A DNA stretch of 35,431 nucleotides from Akkermansiaceae bacterium (GCA_903827375.1 CAIKHZ010000136.1:1-35431); one strand, 5' to 3'; shown: positions 18,616 to 28,169, counted from the stretch's first letter. Notes: generated by a model from the sequence alone, not told the origin. Numbers and translations are program-made.

Positions 18616-19314
18616 TCACACGGCGCCATTTCCGAGGTGGATCACAGCGTCATAGATCGCCTGTAAGTTGGAAAATCGCGAGTACGCTTCTGCGCAGAAC
18701 AATACGACAACCATATGGAAAAGGCCCGACTTTGCGTCGTACTTCAACATCAACCGCTGTATATGGTCTTGCGCGGCTTTCAGATGGGTAAATGCATATA
18801 CCAAGATGAATGCCAAAACCAGCCCCGACAAGATATCACTTGGATAGTGCAAGCCCAATGAAATCCTGCTGAACCCAACCGTGAGCAAAGTCCAAATGAG
18901 GCATAACACTCCCAGTCCACGGTTTTGAATAAACACGACAGAACTAATTGCAAAAAAGAGTGTCGCCGTATCACTTGGCCACGAATACTGCCTTTGGCCA
19001 AACGCATTTGGAGGCCAGTCAACGATGTTCGGAAGGTTCAATGAATGGTCCAAGATTGGCCGTATGTGTACAAATAAATGACCTTGACAGTAAACTGAAA
19101 TGACAACACTGACCAGAACCCCTGCATAACCCAACACGATCTTGCTCTTGTGCAGCGGCGAAGTTTGCGAAAGCGAAACCAACGCAAGACAGGCAAGCAG
19201 GGGCGTGCTGAGCAACAATGCGTTACTTACCAGAGTGGTTGCCAAACTATAACAGAAGCCCTTGTCGTTGGCTAGGCCGTTAAGGAACTTCAGAATTTGC
19301 AAATCAAAATTCAT
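18616..19314 (-). CDS. PAP2-superfamily membrane phosphatase
   Basis: A 232-residue multi-pass membrane protein of the PAP2 (type 2 phosphatidic acid phosphatase) superfamily, which removes phosphate from lipid or undecaprenyl phosphates at the membrane. Motif C3 is clear: SRISLGLHYPSD (R150, H156, D160). Motif C2 appears as SWPSDTA (residues 111-117), where the usual catalytic-loop form is SGH or SDH; the His is replaced by Thr. C1 is partial (HIRP, residues 83-86). The fold assignment is firm; activity is uncertain because of C2. Base composition is lower in GC than the flanking genes. It stands alone between gaps, so its substrate and any link to the hydrolases are unknown. Confidence 0.78.
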   Translation of the reverse strand: MNFDLQILKFLNGLANDKGFCYSLATTLVSNALLLSTPLLACLALVSLSQTSPLHKSKIVLGYAGVLVSVVISVYCQGHLFVHIRPILDHSLNLPNIVDWPPNAFGQRQYSWPSDTATLFFAISSVVFIQNRGLGVLCLIWTLLTVGFSRISLGLHYPSDILSGLVLAFILVYAFTHLKAAQDHIQRLMLKYDAKSGLFHMVVVLFCAEAYSRFSNLQAIYDAVIHLGNGAV

Positions 19315-19827
19315 GCGATTGAGGGTGTCGTGGTGCCGGCGGCGGATATTTCTCCGTTAAAATGTTAGAAAAAATGGCGCTGGTTGATCGGACAGTGCAC
19401 CCACACCGTCTGTTTTGAACAAACATTTAAACCAAACAACACTTTCAAGAGAAATAATGGCATTAAGGCCCCGGAGCAAGCCCGGATTGTAGATTTTAAT
19501 CTGCCTCCCGCGAAATTCCTCTTCATCCGTGGTCATCTTGGCCTCGATTGACGATTTAGCGCAATTTTCATGGAATTGAGTTTGCTCTGGAGAAACCTCG
19601 ATTTGAGGTCGTTTGCTGAGTTCCAATTCCCGGCAGCGAGGGGGCCAAGCCCCTTAAGCGCTAACTGAACCCAGCGTATTAAGAAATGAGCAAACGTGGT
19701 GACTGCAAGAATTTTCCATTGCCTTCTGATTGATGATTGCTGAGTGATATTTTTTGATTTTAGAATTAAGCTCGCTGGTGGTGGTGGCAGCAGTCATTTT
19801 CAAGTCACCCGATTTCAACTGATCCTC
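19315..19827. other. About 510-nt gap upstream of the beta-helix gene
   Basis: A minus-strand open frame at 19357-19626 (89 codons) has no recognisable family and an unconvincing composition. A GTG at 19744 could extend the beta-helix protein, but the added residues do not look like a leader. This AT-rich stretch should hold the promoters of the divergent PAP2 and beta-helix genes; I could not pick a convincing -35/-10 pair. Confidence 0.35.
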
Positions 19828-22800
19828 ATGATGCCTTCCCTAAAATCCATTATTGGTGCTTTGTGCCTGTTGCCTGCCTGTGTCGGACAGGTTTGTGCGG
19901 CCGATTTCTATGTCGCCCAGGCAGGCAATGACGCCGCCGCGGGCACTATCGCCCAGCCTTTTGCAACACTCACCAAGGCTCGCGACGCTGTGCGCGGAAA
20001 GATCGCCGGCGGGATGCAGACCGATGTGGTCGTCGAGATCGCGCCGGGCAGCTACTATCACTCGGAGCCGCTGCGCTTTGACGAGCGCGACAGCGGGCGC
20101 GACGGCCACACCGTCATCTACCGTGGCTCGACCAAGGAAGGCGTGAAGCTCTACGGCGGCCAGGCGGCCACCCAGTGGGAAAAGGTCAAGGACAACATCT
20201 GGCGCGCGCCGATCGCCAAGGACAAGCCGCTCTATCAACTTATCGTGGACGACCAACCGGCGGTGATGGCGCGTTTCCCTAAGGACGGCGATGGCTACAG
20301 CGTGAGCTGGTGCGAAGGCGGCAAGGTGCCCGAAGCGTGGCGCAAGTGGGAGTTTTCCGACGCCCAGATTGTCGGCTTCCTGGGGCCTAACTGGTTTGGT
20401 GACACCGCCAAGATCACCGGCGTGGACCCTAACACCGGCCAAATTTCCAGCGCCGGCGGCGCGGGGTATTTCGGCGGGATGGGGGCGAGGCGCTACATCC
20501 GCGGGGTTCTGGGCTTACTAACAGAGCCGGGCGAGTGGTGCCCGCAACGCAAGGAAGGATATGTCTATTACCGGCCGGTGACGGGCGAGCCCAAGGACCA
20601 CACGGTCGTGGTGCCCTTCCTCAAGCGCTTGCTTGACATCCGCGGGTCGGCCGCCGACAAGCCGGTGAGCAACCTGCGCTTTGAGTTGTTGGAGATGATC
20701 GGCACCGATTCCTTCGAGGCGTTTGCCATTCCGGCCGTCGGCGTGCATGATGACGGCAACATCGAGGGCTTGGTGCGCATCGAGAATGCGAGCCGGATCA
20801 CCCTGCGCGGCTGCAAGCTGCTAGGATCTGGATGGATCGGGGTGGTGATGCAGCACTTCGCCCAGGACTGCGAAATCTCCAATTGCCTGATCGACCACTC
20901 GGGATTCAACGGCGTGTTTGCAAACGGCTACAATCCGGGAGTGCCGCCGTTCAAGACGCCCCTGGAAGCCAACGTCAACTTCGGTCACAAAATCTATAAC
21001 AATGCCGTGCTCAACAGCGGCATGCACATGGGCCACGGCGCGGCCATCCAGTTCTGGCAGAGCGGCCGCAACACGGTAGAAAACAACTACCTCCGCCGCG
21101 CGCCGCGCTACGGCGTCGGCTACAACGGCTGGCCGTGGAACAAGGGCGACAAGATCTACGGCATCGAGGTGACCGACGAAAACCAATACCAGTTCCGGTA
21201 CTGCAATAACAACATCGTGCGTTACAACGACGTGGCACTGGTCTGTCGCGACAGTTCGGATTACGGCGCGCTGCAGTGCTGGTGGCCCGGGCGCGACTGC
21301 CTGTGGGAATACAACGCGGTCCACGACGTCCACGCCGATGTGGACTGGGACGGCTGGGCGCACGGTGTGCATCCCGACGACGGCGTGGACTATTGGACGA
21401 TGCGCGGCTGCGTGTTCTATTTCATTCAGGGCGGCAACGCCACCGGTGGCTGGATGCTCAAGGGCCAGCACCAAATGGCCGATAACAACGTGCTTGCCGA
21501 CAGCCGGATGAACCGCGCTGTGACGGCGGAACCCTACGGGCGGGCTGTCTTTGATATATCTAACACCCATAACATCTTCGCCTGCGAGGTCAAGGATTAC
21601 TACACCGGCGGCGGCAAGGACATGGTCAAGGAATTCGACTTCAACGTTTTTTGGCCAGCCTCGCCCAAGATCGACGGCTACCGGACCTGGGGTGCCGAGA
21701 AGCACTCGGTCTGCGAGGACCCCCAGTTCGTCTTCAAGAACAAGCCGTGGGATCGCACTTGGGGCGATTACGCGGTGCTGCCCGGCTCGCCAGCACTCAA
21801 GCTCGGCTTCAAGCCGATCCCCATGGAAAATATCGGACTGCGGACCAACGAATATCCGTTCGACCTGGGCGCGATCGAGCGGCGCCTGGCGATGCGCAAG
21901 ATCCAGGCCGAGGACAACGACCGCATCTATCACGCCCGCAACTATGGCAGTACCCATGTGCATCACATCGAGCAGGGCGCGTGGACGAAGTATGCCAACA
22001 TCGACTTCGGCAAACAGGCCCCGAAAAAGATTGTGGCCGCTATCAACTACTTCCAGGGCCGACAACGCTACGGCACCGAAATCGTCGCCACCCCGCTGCG
22101 CGAGCAACCCGGCGAAAATTGGCGGGTGATCGAGCGCTGGGAAATCAGCCCGTCCTATCATGTGAGCGGCAAACAAGGGCAGGAGCTTTTCGACATGCCA
22201 TTTGATCCCGAGACGGCAGCGGACAAGGTCCATTGGAAGCCGTTTCTCAAATCGACCATCTCCAAGGGCGGCGTGATCTCGCCACTGGGCGTTGCCGATC
22301 TGGACATCATCAACGGCGAGGGCCAGGAAAACTCGTGCGCCTACCTGCGGGGCTCCTTCCAGGCGGAAAAAGCCACCGACCAGATCCCGCTGATCATCGA
22401 CCAAGCCTCGGGTGTTAGAGTGTGGCTTAACGGCAAACAGGTCATCAGCGAGAACTCGCCCGGCCGCAAGGCGGCCAATGTGCCTGTCCTGTTAGGATGG
22501 AACACGCTGGTCATCAAACTCAACCAGAACAACGCGAAGTACCAGCCGCTCACTGCGGGCCTGGGAAACTTCTGGTGCAAGGCGGGCTTCGACCAAGCCG
22601 AGAAACTCGGCCAAACCGCGTGCGTGCCCGGATTGCCGTTGGAAGCCGAGAGCCCGGCCAATACCGCTGCCACCGGAGTGGCGATGGAAGTGCGCCTCGA
22701 CTCGGTGGAAGGAAAAGTCATCGGCAGCTTCCGCCACGGCCAAACCGAGGCCAAGGCCGAGATAGGGGTCACCGGCATCCACGCTGTCTATCTGGTATTT

Positions 22801-22845
22801 CCGCGCGAAGCCGCGCAAAGCGTGAATTGGTTCCGCTTTGAATAG
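19828..22845 (+). CDS. Secreted parallel beta-helix enzyme (GH141-like?) with an interrupted CBM6 domain
   Basis: Start chosen at ATG 19828 or the next codon 19831, giving a signal peptide (PSLKSIIGALCLLPACVG then CAA before DFYVAQAGND). The mature start DFYVAQAGND...PFATLTKARDAVR is typical of secreted right-handed parallel beta-helix enzymes, and the middle is rich in N-x-I/V turns (EISNCLIDHSGFNGVFANG, NNNIVRYNDV). GH141, which includes a fucosidase active on rhamnogalacturonan II, is the best guess; other beta-helix families are possible. From about nt 21895 a CBM6-like domain begins (IQAEDND, then GAWTKYANIDFG). It breaks off after about nt 22080 and resumes at about 22684 (MEVRLDSVEGKVIGSF, GIHAVYLVFP, end SVNWFRFE). 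The roughly 200-residue insert looks like another beta-sandwich (GVRVWLNGKQVI, LGWNTLVIKLN). Expressed alone, facing the GH20 gene. Confidence 0.75.
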   Translation: MMPSLKSIIGALCLLPACVGQVCAADFYVAQAGNDAAAGTIAQPFATLTKARDAVRGKIAGGMQTDVVVEIAPGSYYHSEPLRFDERDSGRDGHTVIYRGSTKEGVKLYGGQAATQWEKVKDNIWRAPIAKDKPLYQLIVDDQPAVMARFPKDGDGYSVSWCEGGKVPEAWRKWEFSDAQIVGFLGPNWFGDTAKITGVDPNTGQISSAGGAGYFGGMGARRYIRGVLGLLTEPGEWCPQRKEGYVYYRPVTGEPKDHTVVVPFLKRLLDIRGSAADKPVSNLRFELLEMIGTDSFEAFAIPAVGVHDDGNIEGLVRIENASRITLRGCKLLGSGWIGVVMQHFAQDCEISNCLIDHSGFNGVFANGYNPGVPPFKTPLEANVNFGHKIYNNAVLNSGMHMGHGAAIQFWQSGRNTVENNYLRRAPRYGVGYNGWPWNKGDKIYGIEVTDENQYQFRYCNNNIVRYNDVALVCRDSSDYGALQCWWPGRDCLWEYNAVHDVHADVDWDGWAHGVHPDDGVDYWTMRGCVFYFIQGGNATGGWMLKGQHQMADNNVLADSRMNRAVTAEPYGRAVFDISNTHNIFACEVKDYYTGGGKDMVKEFDFNVFWPASPKIDGYRTWGAEKHSVCEDPQFVFKNKPWDRTWGDYAVLPGSPALKLGFKPIPMENIGLRTNEYPFDLGAIERRLAMRKIQAEDNDRIYHARNYGSTHVHHIEQGAWTKYANIDFGKQAPKKIVAAINYFQGRQRYGTEIVATPLREQPGENWRVIERWEISPSYHVSGKQGQELFDMPFDPETAADKVHWKPFLKSTISKGGVISPLGVADLDIINGEGQENSCAYLRGSFQAEKATDQIPLIIDQASGVRVWLNGKQVISENSPGRKAANVPVLLGWNTLVIKLNQNNAKYQPLTAGLGNFWCKAGFDQAEKLGQTACVPGLPLEAESPANTAATGVAMEVRLDSVEGKVIGSFRHGQTEAKAEIGVTGIHAVYLVFPREAAQSVNWFRFE

Positions 22846-22930
22846 CATGTGCGGATTCCTGACCATCCCGATTCGCTTTGCGTGGTATTGCCGAAGCGGC
22901 CAACTTTCTCGAGTTACCCTTTCCATCCAG

Positions 22931-22964
22931 TTCAGGATGTCTGAGCCTCCAAATTCATCCTGAA
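22931..22964. terminator. Hairpin in the convergent gap, possible two-way terminator
   Basis: TTCAGGATG (22931-22939) and CATCCTGAA (22956-22964) form a perfect 9-bp stem with a 16-nt loop between two convergent genes. On the + strand AACTTTT follows directly. A terminator is plausible for the beta-helix gene, less so for the GH20 gene. Confidence 0.45.
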
Positions 22965-23028
22965 AACTTTTACCAAAAAGTTACGCAGCCAAAGTTTTCG
23001 GCGACAGTTCCGAACCATCGGGCCTCGA

Positions 23029-25311
23029 TCATTTCTGATCCAAAGGAATCAGCAGTTTGGTCCACTCCATCGGCTTCTTGGTCAACGGATCGACCATCCA
23101 AAGGTCGAAGAAGCCTCTGCGAGCGGCCAGGTAACACTCGACACGGAAACTCGCCGACCCCTTGGTCAGCTTGGCCGTCGCTGTGGTGTAGTCCCAGTTG
23201 CTCTGGCCGCTGCGATCGCACACAAGCTCATCGTTGATGTAGAGCTGAGAGCCGCCGCGCTCGCTGCGCAGGCCGAATTCGTACTGTCCGTCGGCCACCA
23301 CATCGATCTTGCCCTTGTACACCAGCACGCTGTGCTCCGGCAGATCCTGCACCGCGTTTGGCCAGACGTGTGGCTCAATCTTCTCGGCGAGCAGCTTGAG
23401 CTGCGACATGTCGGGGCGCTTGATCGCGCCGCCGGGATTGTCGTAAATTTTCAGCGTGACGGCCTTGGGCAGGCGCTGGAGGTAATCGTAATTGTCCAGG
23501 AACGCGATGCGCGGCGAGCCCACCGGCGCGCTGCCGCGGAACGCCGCCACGCGCAGCGTCGTGCGCAGCGATTTGGGCGCGTTCTGCTGCCCCTGATCGA
23601 CGCCGTTCTTCTCGGTGATTTTGAGCGGTCCTTCCAGCAGCGGCGAGTCGGGCGCCGGCTCCTGACCGTTGAGCGTGTAGCGGATCGACAGCCCCTCGCT
23701 CAGCGGACGGGCCGTGACCGTCGCTTCTTTCTGATAGATTGAGACACACTCGCTTAGGCACTTGGCCTGCGCGACCTCTAGGGTGAAACCATACAGCATC
23801 CGGTCGAGCATCGACTCCGTGGCTGCCAGGCGTAGGGCGAACGCGGCATAGTCCCCTCCGCTGCCCGGGCTCCAGACCTGCTGGCTCATCGCAGCCACGC
23901 GCTTGCGCAGGCTCGGAATCTCCAGCCACTCGGGCTGTTCCCACGCGCACATCTGCGCACCGGTCAACAGGGGTGTCGGATCGACCTTGGTCCAATGAAT
24001 TTTTTCCCAATCGTCGCCCACCTGGCCGAAACGGGACATCTCCCAGCCGAAGAGGTGCTCGGGCGTCTGTTGATGGCCGTTGACGACGTACAGCGGGGTC
24101 CACGACGCGTTGATCACGGGGTATCCGTTCTTGATGAGGTCCTGCGGCGGGTTGTAGCGCACCTCAAACTCCATCACGATCACGTCGGTGGGGATCTTGA
24201 AGCTCTTGCTGCCCGTGCCGCCGAAGCCCTCCCACACGATCGTCTGCTTGCCGTGCTTCTTGACGGTCTCATTCATCTTCGCGATATACTCCGTGTAAAG
24301 CTCATGCACGCTGGAGAGATTGTGCTCCTTGAGATACGCCGCCGTCTCGGGACGCGGGCCGATCTCGCCCAACCAAGCCTCGTCGCTGCCGATGTGGATG
24401 TAGGGCGAGCTGCGGAACACGTCGCACATCTCCCCCACCAGAGTGTCCAGCGCGGGATAGACCTTGGGATTCATGAAATTCAGGCAGTTGATTCTGACGG
24501 GCTTGCCGTCGGGCCCGATCATCCCGAAGGTGTCGGGCATGGTGGATTGCATCGCGCCGCAGTGGCCCGGTGCCTCCAGTTCCGGCACCAGGGTCACCCC
24601 ACGCTCGTCGGCGTACTTCACCAGCGCCCTCAGCTCGTCGAGCTTGTACGATTGGTTGCGCGAGGCCAGTTGGGGAAAAGCCGTCGAGGGGAATGTGAAG
24701 GCCTCATTGTCCGTCAGGTGCAGATGCAAGTAGCGCACCTTGTAGAGGCGGCAAAGCTGGATGACCTGCCGCAGCGAGTCGATGGAGTGGGGCTTGCGCG
24801 CGACATCGAGCATCAGTCCGCGATAACCGTAACGAGGCTCATCCTTGATGGTGACGGCCGGAATGCTGCACGCGCCGCCTTCGATCTTCACCGCCTGCAG
24901 CAGCGTGACCGTTCCCATCGCCACAGCCGCGTAATTGCCGCCGCTAACCACCACCTGATCCTGGGTGACGATTTGATAGGCCTCGCCCGTAAGCGCTTGG
25001 TCGAGGCGCAGCACGATGTCGCCGCTGCGCGGGGCGTCGGAGGCGCTCTTGAGTTGCAGGCCGCCCAAGCGCGCGATCTCGTCGGCCAGCACCTGCGCCA
25101 GCGGCACCAGCGACGAGGCAGCCGCGACAATCCGGCTGCCCGCCTTAAGTTTCAGAGTCCCCTGCCCCAGGGTCACGGACTTCGGCCACGGCACCAGCGG
25201 CGGCACGCTCGTGTCCGCCGTCGCGCTCTGGGTGTTGCCCAGCAACATCATCGCCGCACTCAACACGGCACATTCCTTCCATCTTCTCATGTTTTTCATT
25301 CCGGTTTTCAT
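23029..25311 (-). CDS. Secreted GH20 beta-N-acetylhexosaminidase
   Basis: Exo-acting hexosaminidase removing terminal GlcNAc or GalNAc. ATG at 25311 is preferred over the GTG at 25317 because AAGGAG lies 8 nt upstream of it. A signal peptide follows (CAVLSAAMMLLGNTQSATA). The order is a GH20b-type N-terminal domain (VPPLVPWPKSV to about residue 150), then a GH20 barrel from YGYRGLMLDVARKPHS with LHLHLTDNEAF and VPELEAPGH. The catalytic Asp-Glu pair is in IHIGSDEAWL near residue 310. After the barrel come a Fn3/CHB_HEX_C-like segment (IRYTLNGQEPAPDSPL) and a C-terminal PA14-like module (YEFGLRSERGGSQLYINDEL). About 760 residues, intact. Convergent with the beta-helix gene. Confidence 0.93.
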   Translation of the reverse strand: MKTGMKNMRRWKECAVLSAAMMLLGNTQSATADTSVPPLVPWPKSVTLGQGTLKLKAGSRIVAAASSLVPLAQVLADEIARLGGLQLKSASDAPRSGDIVLRLDQALTGEAYQIVTQDQVVVSGGNYAAVAMGTVTLLQAVKIEGGACSIPAVTIKDEPRYGYRGLMLDVARKPHSIDSLRQVIQLCRLYKVRYLHLHLTDNEAFTFPSTAFPQLASRNQSYKLDELRALVKYADERGVTLVPELEAPGHCGAMQSTMPDTFGMIGPDGKPVRINCLNFMNPKVYPALDTLVGEMCDVFRSSPYIHIGSDEAWLGEIGPRPETAAYLKEHNLSSVHELYTEYIAKMNETVKKHGKQTIVWEGFGGTGSKSFKIPTDVIVMEFEVRYNPPQDLIKNGYPVINASWTPLYVVNGHQQTPEHLFGWEMSRFGQVGDDWEKIHWTKVDPTPLLTGAQMCAWEQPEWLEIPSLRKRVAAMSQQVWSPGSGGDYAAFALRLAATESMLDRMLYGFTLEVAQAKCLSECVSIYQKEATVTARPLSEGLSIRYTLNGQEPAPDSPLLEGPLKITEKNGVDQGQQNAPKSLRTTLRVAAFRGSAPVGSPRIAFLDNYDYLQRLPKAVTLKIYDNPGGAIKRPDMSQLKLLAEKIEPHVWPNAVQDLPEHSVLVYKGKIDVVADGQYEFGLRSERGGSQLYINDELVCDRSGQSNWDYTTATAKLTKGSASFRVECYLAARRGFFDLWMVDPLTKKPMEWTKLLIPLDQK

Positions 25312-25319
25312 ATTCACTG

Positions 25320-25325
25320 CTCCTT
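25320..25325 (-). promoter_or_regulatory. Ribosome binding site of the GH20 gene
   Basis: On the minus strand AAGGAG lies 8 nt before ATG 25311 and only 2 nt before the GTG at 25317, so it decides the start. It is one of few clear Shine-Dalgarno sequences in the window. Confidence 0.65.
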
Positions 25326-25370
25326 GATATTCCAGCCCCGAACCTTGTGTACGGGCCGCTCTCCCTATAA

Positions 25371-25679
25371 GTCATCGTCCGCGAAGCAGCCAGTCATCTC
25401 CCTTTTCTCGCCGGACAGCAAGCTGATATAGGTGTCATCGAGAAAAATCGAGAGGACGGATTCATCCGAGCGATCCCGAGTGACCCGAAGGCCGATCTGG
25501 ATGGCGACGGCCAGTGGCCCACCCTCTGCGGCACCGGCACCGAAGACTATGTCGGCTCGAGTTGGGGCCAGGGCTTGTATCACGGGCGCTACTTCGGCTC
25601 GCTGGTCGCAGACGAGGCTAACGACCTTTACGCATTCTATCGGTATCATCTGGATGACCCGCCTTTCAACCGTTTGTGA
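25371..25679 (+). pseudogene. DUF2961-family gene fragment
   Basis: An open + frame without a usable ATG, from after a TAA (25368-25370) to TGA (25677-25679). It encodes the conserved core of DUF2961 proteins: DLDGDGQWPTLCGTGTEDYV, then GSSWGQGLYHGRYFGS, then LYAFYRYHLDDP. DUF2961 proteins are normally several hundred residues long and occur with glycoside hydrolases; some members act on glycans. Only about 100 codons remain, and both ends are missing. The upstream 40 codons do not match the family well. It stops exactly where the AT-richer block to the right begins, suggesting it was cut by that insertion. Confidence 0.65.
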
Positions 25680-25928
25680 AACTATAAAATATTTCGACTC
25701 GACAAAACTCCATTTCTCGGAAACCCTCTAGCCCGTACTGATTACACTGTTCGTTCGTTCCAATAGCATGATTCATGCCATTCTCATAGCATTCGCAACA
25801 TCATTGCTTGACGCAGTGATAGGGTGGCAGGCTCAGCGTTCTGGTTGATCCTCACAGCCACTGTAATCAGAATGGAATCGGCCGCCTTGTTCTTCCTGTG
25901 GGCCATCAAGGTATTGCGAAAAATAGAT
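25680..25928 (+). other. AT-richer leader before the GH-D-like gene
   Basis: About 250 nt without a gene. It contains a 13-nt palindrome GCATGATTCATGC (25766-25778), possibly an operator. A GTG at 25824 extends the next frame by 35 codons, but these do not resemble a leader peptide. No convincing promoter could be picked. Confidence 0.3.
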
Positions 25929-28169
25929 ATGATGAAAACTGAACTATTCACAAACAACTATCCCCTCAGGTCACTTGCCCTGCTAACCTTTGTGCTGTGC
26001 ATTTCGCAGGTTGTTGGGCAAAACCTGAATGATCTGCCGCTCTGGAACAAGCAAAAATCAGCTGTTAAAGCCGATTGGCTGATATCCCGGACCGATGCAA
26101 AAACCAATCTTTGCCGGACGGAGGAAGGTCAGTTAGTTTTCAGCAACGGGATCGTTGCCCGTACTTTTTCCATCAAGCCCAATGGAGCCACTGTCGGACT
26201 CGAGCTGTTAAGTAACAGTGAATCGTTCCTCAGATCGGTAAGGCCCGAAGCGGAAATTTCTATCAACGGGAAAAAGTTTGCCATCGGGGGACTTACCGGG
26301 CAGCCGATTCATAATTACCTGCTACCTGAGTGGCTGGCAAAAATGGAGGCAGATCCCGCGTCATTTAAACTGGTGGATTACTCAGTCGGGGTAGTTAAAG
26401 AAAGGTTTCCCTGGAAAAAAAGGCTGGAATGGATGCCGAAGGACCTCCCCTGGCCATTACCGGGAAAGGAACTAATTTTCCGCTACCGGCTCGATGAGGT
26501 TGCCCTGAAACTTCCGGAAGAGAAATATCTGAAGGATATCATTGCCGAGGTTCACTATGAAATATTTGACGGGATGCCGGTGATTTCAAAGTGGATCCGG
26601 ATTGTGAACCAGACCGGGAGGGAAATTCTTGTCAATACCTTCAAAAGCGAGATTCTAGCGGTTACCGAACCCGAAAGTGTGGTAGATCCCAAAGTGGCAT
26701 GGGTATTACCGAATATCACGGTGGAGTCGGATTACAATTTCGGAGGCATGTCCAATGAAAGTATATTCGGATCGAGCGTAGCCTGGAATGTGGATCCGCT
26801 GTACGCCACCCAGGTAAATTATGAGCGTGCCACCCAGTGCCTGCTGGAAACTTATCCGAAATATGGTCCCGCACAGACCATTAAAGATGGTCAGGCGTTT
26901 GAATCCTTTCGGATATGGGAGCTGATCCATGATAGTTGGGATCGTGAGCGCAAGGGGTTGGAGCACCGCCGGTTGATGCGTGCAATGGCTCCCTGGTCCT
27001 GCGAAAATCCCATTCTGATGCACGTCAGCAGTTCGCAGGATGATGCGGTAAAAAAAGCCGTCGATCAGTGTGCGAAAGTCGGATTCGAAATGGTGATCAT
27101 GACATTCGGCAGTGGTTTTAATCTGGAAAACGAAAGTGCTGAAAATACCGACCGGATGAAGAAATTGGGTGAGTATGCCCATTCCAAAGGCATCGCCCTG
27201 GGAGGATATTCCCTTCTCGCGAGCCGCATGGTTGGCGGAGGAAACGATGTGGTCATGCCTCAGGGTATGACCCCGAGGTTCAACAATTCCCCATGCCTGG
27301 AAAGCAATTGGGGAAATAAATATTTTAAGCAGCTCTACGATTTTTATACCAAAACCGGACTCGATATCCTTGAACACGACGGATCCTATCCCGGCGATAT
27401 TTGCGCAGCCACGGATCATCCCGGACATAATGGAGTCGGCGACTCACAATGGAACCAATACAAGAAAATAACCGATTTCTATAAATGGTGCCGGGCCCGG
27501 GGAATTTACCTGAATGTACCTGATTACTATTTCCTTAGTGGGAGCAATAAAACCGGCATGGGTTACCGAGAAACCAACTGGTCATTGCCCCGCGAGCAAC
27601 AGGAAATCATTGAACGTCAGAATATCTACGATGGAACCTGGGACAAAACATCATCGATGGGATGGATGTTTGTTCCTCTGGTACAATATCATGGCGGTGG
27701 TGCCGCAGCGACCATCGAACCTTTAAAAGAGCATCTTCCTCATTACGGACAAAGGCTTGCCAACCTTTTCGGCGCCGGCGTTCAGGCATGCTACCGGGGA
27801 CCACAGCTTTATGATTCACCCGAAACAGAAGCACTTGTCACGAAATGGGTAACCTTCTATAAAAAGCACCGTGCCATTCTCGAAGGTGATATGATCCACC
27901 TCCGCAGACCGGATGGCCGTGATTATGATGCAATCCTGCACGTTGACCCCACCGGGAAGGAAAATGGACTATTGATGATTTATAATCCGCTGAACACACC
28001 AATCACACGGGAATTGAAAATACCGGTTTACTATACCGGATTAAGCAGCACCGCCATGGTGGCTGAGCAGGAGGACGAATCGAAGTCTTTTACTATCAGC
28101 CGTGATTATTCGATCAACCTGAATGTGCATGTACCCGCCCGCGGATATCAGTATTATGTCATCAAATAA
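25929..28169 (+). CDS. Secreted clan GH-D-like (alpha-galactosidase-like) glycoside hydrolase
   Basis: Start placed at ATG 25929 (or 25932), which gives a signal peptide (LRSLALLTFVLCISQVVG before QNLNDLP). The N-terminal beta-domain contains FSNGIVARTFSIKPNGATV, as in GH36-type N-terminal domains. The barrel follows: PWSCENPILMHVS, VIMTFGSGFNLE, GIALGGYSLLASR, then TGLDILEHDGSYPGD, where the Asp is a candidate nucleophile, and RGIYLNVPDYYFLSG. The C-terminus is a beta-sandwich ending VPARGYQYYVIK. Exact family and sugar are unsure; an alpha-galactosidase or related retaining exo-glycosidase is inferred. Base composition is AT-richer and codon use differs from the flanking genes; the leader and style look like Bacteroidota. 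About 747 residues, intact. Confidence 0.6.
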   Translation: MMKTELFTNNYPLRSLALLTFVLCISQVVGQNLNDLPLWNKQKSAVKADWLISRTDAKTNLCRTEEGQLVFSNGIVARTFSIKPNGATVGLELLSNSESFLRSVRPEAEISINGKKFAIGGLTGQPIHNYLLPEWLAKMEADPASFKLVDYSVGVVKERFPWKKRLEWMPKDLPWPLPGKELIFRYRLDEVALKLPEEKYLKDIIAEVHYEIFDGMPVISKWIRIVNQTGREILVNTFKSEILAVTEPESVVDPKVAWVLPNITVESDYNFGGMSNESIFGSSVAWNVDPLYATQVNYERATQCLLETYPKYGPAQTIKDGQAFESFRIWELIHDSWDRERKGLEHRRLMRAMAPWSCENPILMHVSSSQDDAVKKAVDQCAKVGFEMVIMTFGSGFNLENESAENTDRMKKLGEYAHSKGIALGGYSLLASRMVGGGNDVVMPQGMTPRFNNSPCLESNWGNKYFKQLYDFYTKTGLDILEHDGSYPGDICAATDHPGHNGVGDSQWNQYKKITDFYKWCRARGIYLNVPDYYFLSGSNKTGMGYRETNWSLPREQQEIIERQNIYDGTWDKTSSMGWMFVPLVQYHGGGAAATIEPLKEHLPHYGQRLANLFGAGVQACYRGPQLYDSPETEALVTKWVTFYKKHRAILEGDMIHLRRPDGRDYDAILHVDPTGKENGLLMIYNPLNTPITRELKIPVYYTGLSSTAMVAEQEDESKSFTISRDYSINLNVHVPARGYQYYVIK

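Noticed and set aside
19357..19626. 89-codon minus-strand frame
   Set aside because: No recognisable family or RBS, and AT-rich intergenic composition; kept only as a note in the gap entry.
19744..19827. Upstream GTG start for the beta-helix protein
   Set aside because: The added 28 residues precede a good signal peptide and would bury it.
20821..22404. 527-codon open frame on the minus strand
   Set aside because: Antisense to the beta-helix enzyme; its composition (Val, Ala, His, Arg rich) is a product of GC-biased third positions in the real gene, with no motif.
23995..25431. 478-codon open frame on the + strand
   Set aside because: Antisense to the GH20 gene, which has signal peptide, catalytic pair and RBS; the shadow has none.
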